Part shown: positions 1-6,967 of the stretch, in pieces
Layout of the letters: each line of letters starts with the position of its first letter
Numbering within the stretch: the stretch's first letter is position 1
Origin: Oscillospiraceae bacterium
GTDB lineage: Bacteria; Bacillota; Clostridia; Oscillospirales; CAG-272
Direction: 5' to 3'
Assembly (NCBI GenBank): GCA_015064525.1
Contig: SVSC01000003.1
Coordinates: forward strand, 1 to 52,389
Length of the DNA: 52,389 bases
Program-made: the position numbers and the translations under genes
The notes under the pieces: model-generated
The model's input: the letters and a program-made list of their open reading frames with translations, nothing else
Told to the model about the DNA's origin: nothing
Database searches by the model: none

Positions 1-230
1 TGATTTTATTTTTTCTCCAAGTCTAATCATAATTGTTACTCCAAATTATTTTGAATCAGCGCTCATCCTGATATTATTATAGCACATTCCTTAGTAAAAA
101 CAATAACTCATTCGTAGAGAATTTTTCAAACGTGAGTTGAATTTTCAATATAAAAAACGGTATAGTCGTATTTCTACAACTATACCGTTTTCTGCTTTAT
201 TGCAGGCACCCTAAGCGGCGTGCTTTTTGT
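1..230. other. AT-rich non-coding start of window
   Basis: No credible gene is visible. The first 150 bases are AT-rich with stops in all frames. The only clear structure is the terminator hairpin annotated separately. The upstream gene that this terminator serves, if any, lies outside the window. Confidence 0.6.
154..191. terminator. Bidirectional intrinsic terminator
   Basis: A perfect 13-bp stem (AAAACGGTATAGT with its exact complement) closes a 12-nt loop. One arm begins with an A run and the other ends with a T run, so it can end transcripts from either side. It probably ends tRNA-Trp read-through on the minus strand or a gene upstream of the window. Confidence 0.7.
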
Positions 231-242
231 TTTGGCAGGGGC
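231..242 (+). repeat. Short direct repeat of the tRNA-Trp 3' end
   Basis: TTGGCAGGGGC occurs here and again at 511-521, where it is the (complementary) 3' acceptor end plus CCA of tRNA-Trp. The two copies bracket the hairpin array. This is the arrangement left when something integrates at a tRNA 3' end, but 11-12 bp is short and chance is not excluded. Confidence 0.4.
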
Positions 243-298
243 GGATGAAAAAGATATTTCGGGGAGTTTTTGTATGGACTTGAACTCACGTACCAAAT

Positions 299-509
299 CA
301 CGCCGCAGGCGTGCATATCATCCGCAACTTGTTGCGGTATATCACCAAGGCGAAAGCCTTGTATATCATCATTGCGAAAGAGGATACAGCCTGCGGCTGA
401 TGATATACACGGCGTTGCCGTGATGATATCCAGCCCCACAGGGGCTGATGATATGCCATTGCTTTCGCAATGGATAAAAAAATTCGACAAGCCGAAACTT
501 GTCGAATTT
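299..509. repeat. Array of short hairpins separated by an ATATCAT / ATGATAT spacer
   Basis: At least six small perfect palindromes with 5-7 bp arms follow each other, for example CCGCAA-cttg-TTGCGG (322-337), CAAGGC-gaaa-GCCTTG (346-361), CAGCCCC-aca-GGGGCTG (432-448) and CCATTGC-tttc-GCAATGG. Each is separated by an 8-9 nt spacer. In the left half (about 314-369) the spacer reads ATATCAT or ATATCAC. In the right half (about 396-456) it reads ATGATAT, the reverse complement, so the array flips orientation in its middle near 370-395. Hairpin arms differ from unit to unit while the spacer is kept. A larger hairpin (AATTCGACAAG / CTTGTCGAATT, about 481-507) ends it just before tRNA-Trp. There is no coding potential. 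Confidence 0.7.
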
Positions 510-511
510 TT

Positions 512-587
512 TGGCAGGGGCAGGAGGATTCGAACCCGCGACCCACGGTTTTGGAGACCGGTACTCTACCAGCTGAGCTATACCCCT
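512..587 (-). tRNA. tRNA-Trp (anticodon CCA)
   Basis: Read on the minus strand, the 76 nt fold as a cloverleaf. The acceptor stem AGGGGTA pairs with TGCCCCT, then G73 and an encoded CCA. The D-arm holds AGCTCAGCTGGTAGAG. The anticodon loop is CTCCAAA with anticodon CCA. The T-arm carries GGTTCGAATCC. Only the outermost anticodon-stem pair (C-U) is imperfect. It has its own promoter (616-644). Confidence 0.95.
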
Positions 588-615
588 GTGGTGACCTTTT
601 GCTGTCACGCTCGTT

Positions 616-644
616 ATTATACCACACTTTTTCGGAAATTGCAA
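616..644 (-). promoter_or_regulatory. Promoter of tRNA-Trp
   Basis: Minus strand: -35 TTGCAA (639-644), 17-bp spacer, -10 TATAAT (616-621), lying 28 bp before the mature tRNA 5' end. Confidence 0.75.
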
Positions 645-782
645 CCCCTTTTCACACTTTTTTTAAAAAAATATAGCTTTTTTACGAAATGTTTTTTATT
701 CCGTGGGTGGGGATTGTGGATTGGTGGTTGGGGATGTAGGGACACACGCTGTTTGATGAGGCTTTTGCGACGCTCGTCTTGT

Positions 783-1403
783 TTACATCTCCAGCGCGTC
801 AACGATCTCACAGATCTCTCGGTGAATCTCCTCAATCGGTCGCGCCGCGTTGACGATACGAATGTGATCCCGCTCGCGCAAGGCATCAATGGCTGTGAGA
901 AATTTGTTGCGCACCTGCTCCAGCTTTTCCTCGGTTTCGTAAATATCCTGGGTTACTCGGTTTTTCAGGATACGCTCCATGCTTTGTTGGGGGGTTAGGT
1001 CCAGAAAGATGCACAGGTCGGGACTGCGGATTTCGGGGCAGTCCAGATTCATCCGCTTTACCCACTCAAAGTCGGTTTCGCTTCCCTGGTAGGCAAGGGA
1101 CGAATAATAGTAGCGGTCGCAGATCACGTCCACGCCGTCGGCTGTCATTTTGTTAAAGCCGTTGACGGGATTCACGTTGTGGAAGATACGGTCCAGCACA
1201 AACAGCGCCGCCATCTCGCAGGGGGAACGGCGGGAAACGCCGCCCAGCGCATCTCGCAGAAGCCCGCCCGTTACCGATTCGGTTGGCTCTGTGGTGCGGT
1301 AGACTCTTCTGCCTTTTTCCGTGAGGTGCTTTGCCAAAAGCTCGATCTGCGTGGTTTTGCCTGCGCCGTCGATGCCCTCAAAAACAATGAGATTTCCTTT
1401 CAT
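783..1403 (-). CDS. tmk: Thymidylate kinase
   Basis: Phosphorylates dTMP to dTDP with ATP in the cytoplasm, the last dedicated step of dTTP supply. The 206 residues match the usual length (200-215). Visible motifs are the P-loop GIDGAGKTT near the N-terminus, the DRYYYSS segment that binds dTMP, and a LID region with basic residues. The start follows AAGGAG on the minus strand. It lies 9 bp after cysE and is probably co-transcribed with it. No holB-type clamp-loader gene follows in this window, although that is a common partner of tmk. Confidence 0.95.
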   Translation of the reverse strand: MKGNLIVFEGIDGAGKTTQIELLAKHLTEKGRRVYRTTEPTESVTGGLLRDALGGVSRRSPCEMAALFVLDRIFHNVNPVNGFNKMTADGVDVICDRYYYSSLAYQGSETDFEWVKRMNLDCPEIRSPDLCIFLDLTPQQSMERILKNRVTQDIYETEEKLEQVRNKFLTAIDALRERDHIRIVNAARPIEEIHREICEIVDALEM

Positions 1404-1412
1404 AATCGCTCC

Positions 1413-2120
1413 TTATGCTTTGTCAAGCTTGTTGATTTGTTCCTCCACCGCCTGCAATTCGGCGCGCAGCTTTCTGAGCTCCTGCGCCACAGGGTCGGGA
1501 ATATGAATTTGATCCAGATCGGCGGCAACCCTCTCTCCGTTGCGGCGCACCACCTTTGCGGGAATTCCCACCGCCGTGCTGTTTTCGGGAACCTCTCGCA
1601 GCACAACGGCGTTGGCGGCGATCTTGCTGCCCGAGCCGATCCTCACAGGGCCCAGCACCTTGGCGCCGGCTCCCACCATCACGTTGTTCTCCAGCGTGGG
1701 GTGTCGCTTTCCAACGTCCTTGCCCGTTCCCCCCAAGGTGACCCCTTGGTAGATGGTACAATTATCCCCGATTTCGGCGGTTTCACCGATCACAACGCCC
1801 ATGCCGTGGTCGATAAACAGCCCCTTTCCAATGGTTGCGCCCGGATGGATTTCGATGCCTGTCAGGTGTCTTGCGGCCTGGCTGATTGCTCTGGCGGAAA
1901 AGTATTTTCCTTGCTTGTGGAGTCGGTTGGCAATGCGGTATGCCATCATGGCGTGAACACCCGAATAGAGCAAAAGGATTTCGGCGGTGCTTCTTGCGGC
2001 GGGGTCCCTCTGCTTCACGGCAACAATGGTGTCGGCAACCGATTCCAGCCACTCCTCCTTGTTTCTTTTGCGTTGCTTCAAATAGGCAACAACGGCGTTC
2101 TTGGTTTGCTTCATGCTCAT
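1413..2120 (-). CDS. cysE: Serine O-acetyltransferase
   Basis: Transfers acetyl from acetyl-CoA to L-serine, giving O-acetylserine for cysteine synthesis. The 235 residues hold an N-terminal helical domain, then left-handed beta-helix hexapeptide repeats. They include the family signature around GIEIHPGATIGKGLFIDHG and the GGTGKDVGKRHP loop. The C-terminal tail is helical and charged. AAAGGAG lies 7 nt before the chosen ATG; a second ATG two codons later is also possible. It is the first gene of a cysE-tmk unit with its own promoter. No cysK lies nearby in this window. Confidence 0.93.
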   Translation of the reverse strand: MSMKQTKNAVVAYLKQRKRNKEEWLESVADTIVAVKQRDPAARSTAEILLLYSGVHAMMAYRIANRLHKQGKYFSARAISQAARHLTGIEIHPGATIGKGLFIDHGMGVVIGETAEIGDNCTIYQGVTLGGTGKDVGKRHPTLENNVMVGAGAKVLGPVRIGSGSKIAANAVVLREVPENSTAVGIPAKVVRRNGERVAADLDQIHIPDPVAQELRKLRAELQAVEEQINKLDKA

Positions 2121-2151
2121 GGGCTAACTCCTTTAAAAGTGGTCTACACTT

Positions 2152-2180
2152 ATTATACACGGAATTTCCGGGTTTGTAAA
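2152..2180 (-). promoter_or_regulatory. Promoter of cysE-tmk
   Basis: Minus strand: -35 TTTACA (2175-2180), 17-bp spacer, -10 TATAAT (2152-2157). It is divergent from the mntP promoter, whose -35 starts about 30 bp away. Confidence 0.75.
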
Positions 2181-2208
2181 TAGTTTTTCGGAAGTTTTGG
2201 AAAAACAG

Positions 2209-2237
2209 TTGACTTTTTGGGCGCGATATGGTATAAT
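2209..2237 (+). promoter_or_regulatory. Promoter of the mntP leader
   Basis: -35 TTGACT (2209-2214), 17-bp spacer, -10 TATAAT (2232-2237). Transcription would start near 2243, at the beginning of the structured leader. Confidence 0.8.
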
Positions 2238-2242
2238 AGCGG

Positions 2243-2331
2243 CGTCAATGAGGGAGTTGCGAGCGCCCCTTGACACAGCAGAAATCCGAAGCTCACGTGG
2301 AGCGTTAAGCGATATGTGAGTTCAGACCGAG
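2243..2331 (+). ncRNA. Candidate Mn2+-responsive leader (short, divergent yybP-ykoY-like)
   Basis: The RNA begins with AATGAGGGAGTTGCGAGCG, nearly identical (one difference) to the block in the P-type ATPase leader at 15238-15256. A second shared block follows (AAATCCGAAGCTCACGT here, AAATCGCGAGACTCATGT there). TGAG and CTCA can close a P1-like stem. The same CTCAC can instead pair with GTGAG 23 nt downstream, a classical switch arrangement, before the terminator at 2332. The interval between the two blocks is only about 16 nt, much shorter than in the ATPase leader, so the outer arms of a normal yybP-ykoY aptamer are not evident. The link to mntP supports a manganese signal; the class assignment is an inference. 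Confidence 0.5.
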
Positions 2332-2364
2332 ATCCGATATCGCCTTGCGGTGTGCGGATTTTTC
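2332..2364 (+). terminator. Leader terminator before mntP
   Basis: ATCCG and CGGAT close an imperfect stem with an inner CGC/GCG helix, followed by TTTTTCTTTTT. Its place between the switch and the start codon fits transcriptional attenuation. Confidence 0.6.
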
Positions 2365-2405
2365 TTTTTGTTGAAATCTTCATAAACGGAAGGGCGGAAA
2401 CCGAC

Positions 2406-2993
2406 ATGAATCTGAGCTGGGAATTTTTTGTAACCGCCATAGGGCTTGGCTTTGGACTTGCAATGGATGCCTTTTCGGTATCTCTTGCCAACGGCTTGAA
2501 CGAGCCCTGCATGAAGCCTCGTCGCATGGGGCTGATCGCGGGGATTTTTGCGGGCTTTCAGGGAGTGATGCCGCTTCTGGGATGGATCTGTATCCGAACC
2601 GTTGCCGAAAAATTTTCGCTGTTTCAGCGGGCTGTGCCGTGGATTGCTCTGATTCTGCTCTGCTGGATCGGCGGGAAGATGCTCTGGGAGGGCTTGAAGC
2701 CCGATGACTGCGAGAAGGAGGACTGCTGCAGAAGTCTCACCGTGGGGCTGCTGGTTGTGCAGGGGATCGCAACCTCTATTGATGCGCTCTCGGTTGGCTT
2801 CAACATGGTGGATATGCGGTACAGCGCGGGTATGGCGGCTTTCAGCGCTCTGCTGATCGCCGTGGTTACCTTCTTTATCTGCTTTGCGGGACTGTACATC
2901 GGCAAGAAATTCGGCACCAGGCTGGCAAACAAGGCGTCGATTTTGGGCGGCGCCATTCTGGTTGGCATTGGCTTCTGGATCTTTTTCTCCTGA
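2406..2993 (+). CDS. mntP: Manganese efflux pump MntP
   Basis: A 195-residue inner-membrane protein of the MntP (DUF204) family, which exports Mn2+. It shows about six hydrophobic segments and the duplicated family signatures: GLAMDAFSVSLANGL in the first half and GIATSIDALSVGF in the second, each with the conserved Asp. The ATG at 2406 is chosen because MNLSWEFF begins the family-length protein. The longer upstream reading would run through the leader and terminator. It is monocistronic and ends in a terminator at 3031. Regulation by the leader RNA is likely. Confidence 0.93.
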   Translation: MNLSWEFFVTAIGLGFGLAMDAFSVSLANGLNEPCMKPRRMGLIAGIFAGFQGVMPLLGWICIRTVAEKFSLFQRAVPWIALILLCWIGGKMLWEGLKPDDCEKEDCCRSLTVGLLVVQGIATSIDALSVGFNMVDMRYSAGMAAFSALLIAVVTFFICFAGLYIGKKFGTRLANKASILGGAILVGIGFWIFFS

Positions 2994-3030
2994 CCACGGG
3001 GCATAAACAATACTTTTTTGCGCATACAAT

Positions 3031-3066
3031 AAAGGGGACCTGCTTTTGAGGGCGGGTCTCCTTTTT
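3031..3066 (+). terminator. Terminator after mntP
   Basis: A 13-bp stem (AAAGGGGACCTGC with its partner, including G-U pairs) is followed by a T run. Confidence 0.8.
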
Positions 3067-3236
3067 CAGGTTTTTCGGCAAAAATTGCATTTGTAGACAG
3101 TTGCATACGGCAAGAAGCTATGGAGTGTTCTCCCTTTTGGGGCGGAAGATGGGCGGTCGACAGAGGAAAGAATGATAAAATATTGTAAAAAACATGACTG
3201 AAATAGGAAAAAACATCAAAAAAAACGGCATTTGTA
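3067..3236. other. Intergenic region without recognised features
   Basis: Between the mntP terminator and the promoter of the SipW cluster I find no open frame with a ribosome site, no repeat and no RNA family. The right half is A-rich. Confidence 0.5.
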
Positions 3237-3292
3237 TTGACTTCTGCGCGGAATTGTGCTATAATACATGATGAGAAACCATCAATTGGTGG
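3237..3292 (+). promoter_or_regulatory. Promoter of the SipW cluster with an operator-like palindrome
   Basis: -35 TTGACT (3237-3242), 17-bp spacer, -10 TATAAT (3260-3265). A near-perfect palindrome CCATCAATTGGTGG lies at 3279-3292, about 8 bases past the expected start point, where a repressor could bind. Confidence 0.7.
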
Positions 3293-3332
3293 ATCTGTTC
3301 TTGAAACGACCTTTTATAGAAGGAGGATTCGG

Positions 3333-3839
3333 ATGAATCGTAGGCTGGCATATATTCTGATCGCGGCAATGAGCTTGATGATCGTGGTTGGCATCGTGCT
3401 CTCCGTGCTTTATTACAAGTCTAACGCGGGCAAGGTGGTCGACGATCTGGATTTGAGCGTTACCATCGGAGATCAAACCACAACGAATCGGGAGTTTAAG
3501 CTGGAGAAGCTCATTCCCGGCTCCTCCACGGAATACACCATGCATATCAATGCGAAAAAGCAGGATACCTACGTAGTCACCCTGGATTTCAACGAGCTGA
3601 AGGACAACGGCTTGAAATCGTTGGTGAACGTTCGGTTGATGCTGGGGGATATCCCCATGTATGAGGGAACTCTGGAGTCGCTGCTGGCAGATGGCACCAC
3701 GGTCACCTTTGAGTGCGCACCCTCCGACGACAACAAGGTGTCAATGAAGGTGATCTACTCCATGAGTGTTGACGTTGGAAACGAAGCCATGGGCGCATCC
3801 GCTGATTTCCTTGTGACCCTGACCTCTCAAGCGAAGTAG
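3333..3839 (+). CDS. Membrane-anchored extracellular protein of the SipW cluster
   Basis: A 168-residue protein of unknown function. One hydrophobic segment near residues 7-25 looks like an uncleaved anchor. The rest is polar, beta-rich and extracellular by prediction. The phrase KLEKLIPGSSTEYTMHI resembles the 'L-x-PG' strand turn seen in TasA/CalY-like proteins, but no cleavage site of the SipW type follows the anchor. AGGAGG precedes the ATG at 3333 by 7 nt; an earlier in-frame start would lie within the promoter. It is the first gene of the cluster, 11 bp before the peptidase, and could be a matrix anchor or assembly factor; that role is inferred from position only. Confidence 0.7.
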   Translation: MNRRLAYILIAAMSLMIVVGIVLSVLYYKSNAGKVVDDLDLSVTIGDQTTTNREFKLEKLIPGSSTEYTMHINAKKQDTYVVTLDFNELKDNGLKSLVNVRLMLGDIPMYEGTLESLLADGTTVTFECAPSDDNKVSMKVIYSMSVDVGNEAMGASADFLVTLTSQAK

Positions 3840-3850
3840 GAGTGAAAGCT

Positions 3851-4777
3851 ATGGGTACCGTGAAAAAGACAAAAATCAAAAAAATCGTTGGCATTGCCTG
3901 CAACGTTCTGCTCTACCTGTTCTTGGCGATCGCGATTATTTCCTTGGTAATGTCCCTGATCTCCAGAGACGATTCGGGAGACGGAACCGCCACGCTGTTC
4001 GGCTATCAGATGCGATTGATCGTTTCCGACTCGATGGGCGAATGTGAGGCAACCGACGTGAGCCAATATGAGATCGGAAGCCTGCCCGTTCGCACGATGG
4101 TCTTTGTTGAGACCGTTCCTGAGGACGAGGCAGAGGCGCAGGAGTGGTATGCTTCCCTGAAAAAGGGCGACGTGCTAACCTTCCGCTATACCTACACCAC
4201 GCAGGTTACCATTACCCACCGTATCGTGGACATTTACGCCAAGGAATCCGGTGGCTATATGATCACGCTGGAGGGGGACAACCGAGATTCGGAATCCGAG
4301 CTGATGCAGCAGGTGATCGACACCTCCGCGTCGGGATATAACTACGTGATCGGTAAGGTGACCGGTTCCAGCCGTGTGCTTGGATTTTTCACAAGCCTTC
4401 TGCGGGAGCCTATCGCCCTGGTGCTGATTATCATTGTTCCCTGCGCGATCATCATTGTGCTTGAGGTGATTCGGATCGTTGGAATGTTCCAATCCGACAG
4501 AAGCCGCAAGGAGCAGGAGCAGGAGGACGAGATCGAAGCGCTCCGCCGTCAGCTGGCAGAGGCGCAGAGCCGTCTTACCAATGGGCCCGCGCCCTCGCCT
4601 GATCAGGCTGAGGCGCCTCCCGCCGAGGAGTCCGCTTCCGAGCCCGAGGAGCGGGAAGCCGCAGAGACTGCTGACGCAACGACCTCCGAGGAGGCACCCG
4701 TTACGGAGCAGGAGCAGCATCCCGAGCCCTCCGCTGAGGAGCCCTCCGCCGAGGAAGAAACAAAAGAGGAGGAATGA
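3851..4777 (+). CDS. sipW: SipW-type (ER-type) signal peptidase I with an acidic tail
   Basis: Membrane serine protease that removes signal peptides from a small set of secreted proteins. Of 308 residues, 11-34 form the N-terminal membrane segment. The catalytic Ser lies in VSDSMGE (S61), the KKGDVLTF box follows, and then THRIV (H123). GDNRD (142-146) supplies the acid. Ser-His-Asp in place of Ser-Lys marks the archaeal/ER/SipW class. A second membrane segment (about 185-210) leads to a coiled-coil stretch and a long Glu/Pro/Ala-rich tail of about 70 residues, unusual for SipW proteins. TAGGAG lies 8 nt before the ATG; an in-frame GTG three codons upstream is less likely. The three proteins with SipW-type signals downstream are its probable substrates. 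Confidence 0.88.
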   Translation: MGTVKKTKIKKIVGIACNVLLYLFLAIAIISLVMSLISRDDSGDGTATLFGYQMRLIVSDSMGECEATDVSQYEIGSLPVRTMVFVETVPEDEAEAQEWYASLKKGDVLTFRYTYTTQVTITHRIVDIYAKESGGYMITLEGDNRDSESELMQQVIDTSASGYNYVIGKVTGSSRVLGFFTSLLREPIALVLIIIVPCAIIIVLEVIRIVGMFQSDRSRKEQEQEDEIEALRRQLAEAQSRLTNGPAPSPDQAEAPPAEESASEPEEREAAETADATTSEEAPVTEQEQHPEPSAEEPSAEEETKEEE

Positions 4778-4780
4778 TCC

Positions 4781-5161
4781 ATGGATCTTGAAAAGATCAT
4801 TATCATATTCGCGTGCGTTGCGCTGGCGCTGACCGTTGCAACCGTCACCCTTTTGGTGGTGGATGCTTATTTCCACAACGGCAAGTTCTACCGCCGCATC
4901 CGCCGCGTGAAAAAGACCAAGCCCGTGAAGGCATCCCGCCCGATGCCGCTTTCCCCCATGAAGGTTCGCCGTCCCGCTCCCGCTCGCGCCGCAGGTCGCT
5001 TCCCCAATGGCGCCATGATCGGTGTATTCGGCGGATTGCTCTCAGGCGTGCTGGTTGCAGCGTATCCCTTCTTTGGAAAAAAGAACAGACGTTGCAGCGT
5101 GTGCTGTAGCGCGAACTGCCGTTGCGGACGTCGCAGAGGAGTTCGCACCTACCGTTTCTGA
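4781..5161 (+). CDS. Small two-TM membrane protein with Cys-rich tail
   Basis: 126 residues, not recognised. Residues 5-27 form a hydrophobic segment, a strongly basic linker (many Arg, Lys, Pro) follows, a second Gly-rich hydrophobic segment spans about 78-97, and the end is basic and Cys-rich (CSVCC...CRC). It starts 3 bp after the peptidase stop, so translation is probably coupled. The clustered Cys could bind a metal or form disulfides. It may be an accessory factor of the peptidase or of substrate delivery; nothing in the sequence proves this. Confidence 0.65.
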   Translation: MDLEKIIIIFACVALALTVATVTLLVVDAYFHNGKFYRRIRRVKKTKPVKASRPMPLSPMKVRRPAPARAAGRFPNGAMIGVFGGLLSGVLVAAYPFFGKKNRRCSVCCSANCRCGRRRGVRTYRF

Positions 5162-5168
5162 TCCGAAG

Positions 5169-5189
5169 TTAAAGCGCCTCGCGCTTTAA
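5169..5189 (+). other. Hairpin between processing genes and substrate genes
   Basis: A perfect 9-bp stem (TTAAAGCGC / GCGCTTTAA) with a 3-nt loop and no T run. It sits 43 bp before the first substrate gene. It could be a partial terminator or a processing or stability element that sets substrate mRNA level apart from peptidase mRNA. Confidence 0.45.
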
Positions 5190-5232
5190 TGATAAATGAA
5201 GCCATTTCTCGACAAAAGAAAGGAAAAAAGCC

Positions 5233-5904
5233 ATGACTAAGAAAACAAAAACGCTGTTGCTTTCCACAATGACGCTGATGCTTTGCGTCCTGTTGATCTC
5301 CACTGCTACCTTCGCGCTCTATTCTCAGAGAACCACCATCAGCAACCACCTGGAGGCAGGTAAGTTGGAGGTTGGACTTTGGAGAACGGGCATCAAGCAG
5401 TACACCCTCAACTCCCAGGGATATCTGGAGGAGATTGTTCGCGGCGAAACCGAAAAGACCCCCAGCGAAAAGCCCGTGTTCCAGGATTTCACCGGAAAGG
5501 TTGACGACAACTTCTTCGGTCTCACCGCAGAGAACCTGAAGGCTGTGGTTCCCGGTGCTTGGTTTGAGTCTACCCTGAGAATCGCCAACGGCGGTGACGT
5601 TGCTTTCCGCTACGACGTAACCTTTGAGGGCGTGAACGGTACCGACGAGCTTCTTAAGAAGGTCGACGTCATCGTTACTCCCTGCGATAAGGACGGCAAT
5701 GCCACGGGAGCTTCCGTAACCAGAACCATGTTTGAGCTGGAGTCCGACGGTAAGACCATCAGCTACCTGATGGGCGCAGGCACCGCTGAGCAGTATCTCA
5801 CTGTGAGAGTTGCTTTCTCCCAGACGATCACCACCGAGCTGGATGACGGCGGCGTTTCCTTTGACCTTGTAATCGAGGCAACTCAGTCTGTTGACGGTAA
5901 GTAA
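5233..5904 (+). CDS. SipW-dependent secreted protein 1 (TasA-like)
   Basis: A 223-residue exported protein. The N-terminus has a SipW-type signal: Lys-rich start, hydrophobic core, then STATFALYSQ, the T-x-A-x-F/Y pattern before the cleavage point. About a dozen residues later comes LEAGKLEVGLW, typical of SipW substrates. The mature part is beta-rich with the 'VPGAWFESTLRIANGGDVAFRYD'-type strand turn (in pieces: PGAWFESTL, GGDVAFRY) seen in TasA/CalY fibre proteins. AAAGGA precedes the ATG. It is likely a matrix or fibre subunit; the family link is by signal and fold pattern, not by close identity. Confidence 0.8.
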   Translation: MTKKTKTLLLSTMTLMLCVLLISTATFALYSQRTTISNHLEAGKLEVGLWRTGIKQYTLNSQGYLEEIVRGETEKTPSEKPVFQDFTGKVDDNFFGLTAENLKAVVPGAWFESTLRIANGGDVAFRYDVTFEGVNGTDELLKKVDVIVTPCDKDGNATGASVTRTMFELESDGKTISYLMGAGTAEQYLTVRVAFSQTITTELDDGGVSFDLVIEATQSVDGK

Positions 5905-5997
5905 CCCTTCAATCTACATCCGTGCGGCGAGAATTGCTTGGGGCGCCGCTGCAAAAAAATGTTCCCAAGCTGTGAAACCCGAAAAGGAGAACTACCC

Positions 5998-6957
5998 ATG
6001 AATAAAAAAACGTTGTTTTCCTCTGTCATGACCATAGCGCTGTGCTTGTGTCTGATTGCGGGGTCCACGTTTGCACTCTTCACCGCCGAGGACACTGTGG
6101 ATATCGCGGTGACCGCGGGCGGAGTGGAATTGAGAGCCTTCATTCGCAACCATTCGGTGAAGACCTACTGGCTCGGCAACGAGACCGCGCGGGCAGGCGT
6201 GTTCCGCAATGGCGGAACAGCAAGGATCAATGGCGAGGATCTGATCCTCCAAAATATGCTCCCCGGCGATCGTGTTGACGTGACGGTTGATATTCTCAAT
6301 GACAGTAACGTTTCGATCTACTACCGCGTTGTGATGACGGTGGAAGGAAAGCTGGGCGAGGTGCTGGAGGCATCCGCGAACGGAAAAGCGCTTTCCGCAG
6401 CCGTTGACAAGGGGCGCTTGAAGTCCGAGTGGATCCACGTTGAGGCTCCCGTGAACGGAAAGGGAGCCGAGATTGATCCTCTCACCCTGTCGGTGGTGTT
6501 GCCCGAAGCGGTTGACAATGCATACGTGAACGCTCCCGGGCAGGTGAGTATTTCGGTGCAGGCGGTCCAGAGCAACGGCGCGGGAGCCGTGTTCTGCGAC
6601 GGTATTCTCTATTCCTCTGTGGAAGCCGCGTTGGAAAGCGTGCGGTCGGGAGAGGCTGTGCTGGAGCTGGCAGGCAGTGTGAGCTGGGATCCCTCCAAGG
6701 GATATTCCACGGGTGCCTCCGCCATCACCTTCAAGGGGCTGGCGTTTGCCGAGCTGACCCTCGCGGGCAGCGGCGTTGGAGAGCAGAAGCTTTCCACCCT
6801 TCCCATTGCATTTGAGGACATGACGATTATCGACGCTTCCGTGGGCTACGCGGAGAGCGAATGGAACGCGGCATATCAGGCATTCCGTTCCCATGCCACC
6901 TTTGAAAACGTCTCTGTTGTAAGAGGTGACCGTGTGGTCGAAGTTATCGAACAGTAG
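5998..6957 (+). CDS. SipW-dependent secreted protein 2
   Basis: 319 residues. The signal MNKKTLFSS... ends in AGSTFALFTAED and is followed by VTAGGVELRAF, the same layout as the previous gene. Residues about 25-200 form the TasA/CalY-like beta domain (ENMLPGD-like turn seen as LQNMLPGDRVDV). Residues about 205-319 contain short hydrophobic strands in repeated order, resembling a partial beta-helix related to the next gene. AAGGAG lies 9 nt before the ATG at 5998; the longer reading lacks a ribosome site. A hairpin with GCTTGGG/CCCAAGC arms lies in the 93-bp gap before it. Confidence 0.8.
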   Translation: MNKKTLFSSVMTIALCLCLIAGSTFALFTAEDTVDIAVTAGGVELRAFIRNHSVKTYWLGNETARAGVFRNGGTARINGEDLILQNMLPGDRVDVTVDILNDSNVSIYYRVVMTVEGKLGEVLEASANGKALSAAVDKGRLKSEWIHVEAPVNGKGAEIDPLTLSVVLPEAVDNAYVNAPGQVSISVQAVQSNGAGAVFCDGILYSSVEAALESVRSGEAVLELAGSVSWDPSKGYSTGASAITFKGLAFAELTLAGSGVGEQKLSTLPIAFEDMTIIDASVGYAESEWNAAYQAFRSHATFENVSVVRGDRVVEVIEQ

Positions 6958-6967
6958 GAGCAGAAAA

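Noticed and set aside
231..290. Second, broken tRNA gene
   Set aside because: An acceptor-like end and a T-arm-like stretch can be found, but the spacing is wrong and there is no anticodon arm.
299..509. CRISPR-like array
   Set aside because: The constant unit is only 7-8 nt, the variable units are palindromic and 13-18 nt long, the orientation flips, and no cas gene is present.
3297..3303. SinR box (GTTCTYT) at the SipW cluster
   Set aside because: Only one imperfect site, and no sinR gene in the window; a chance match is likely.
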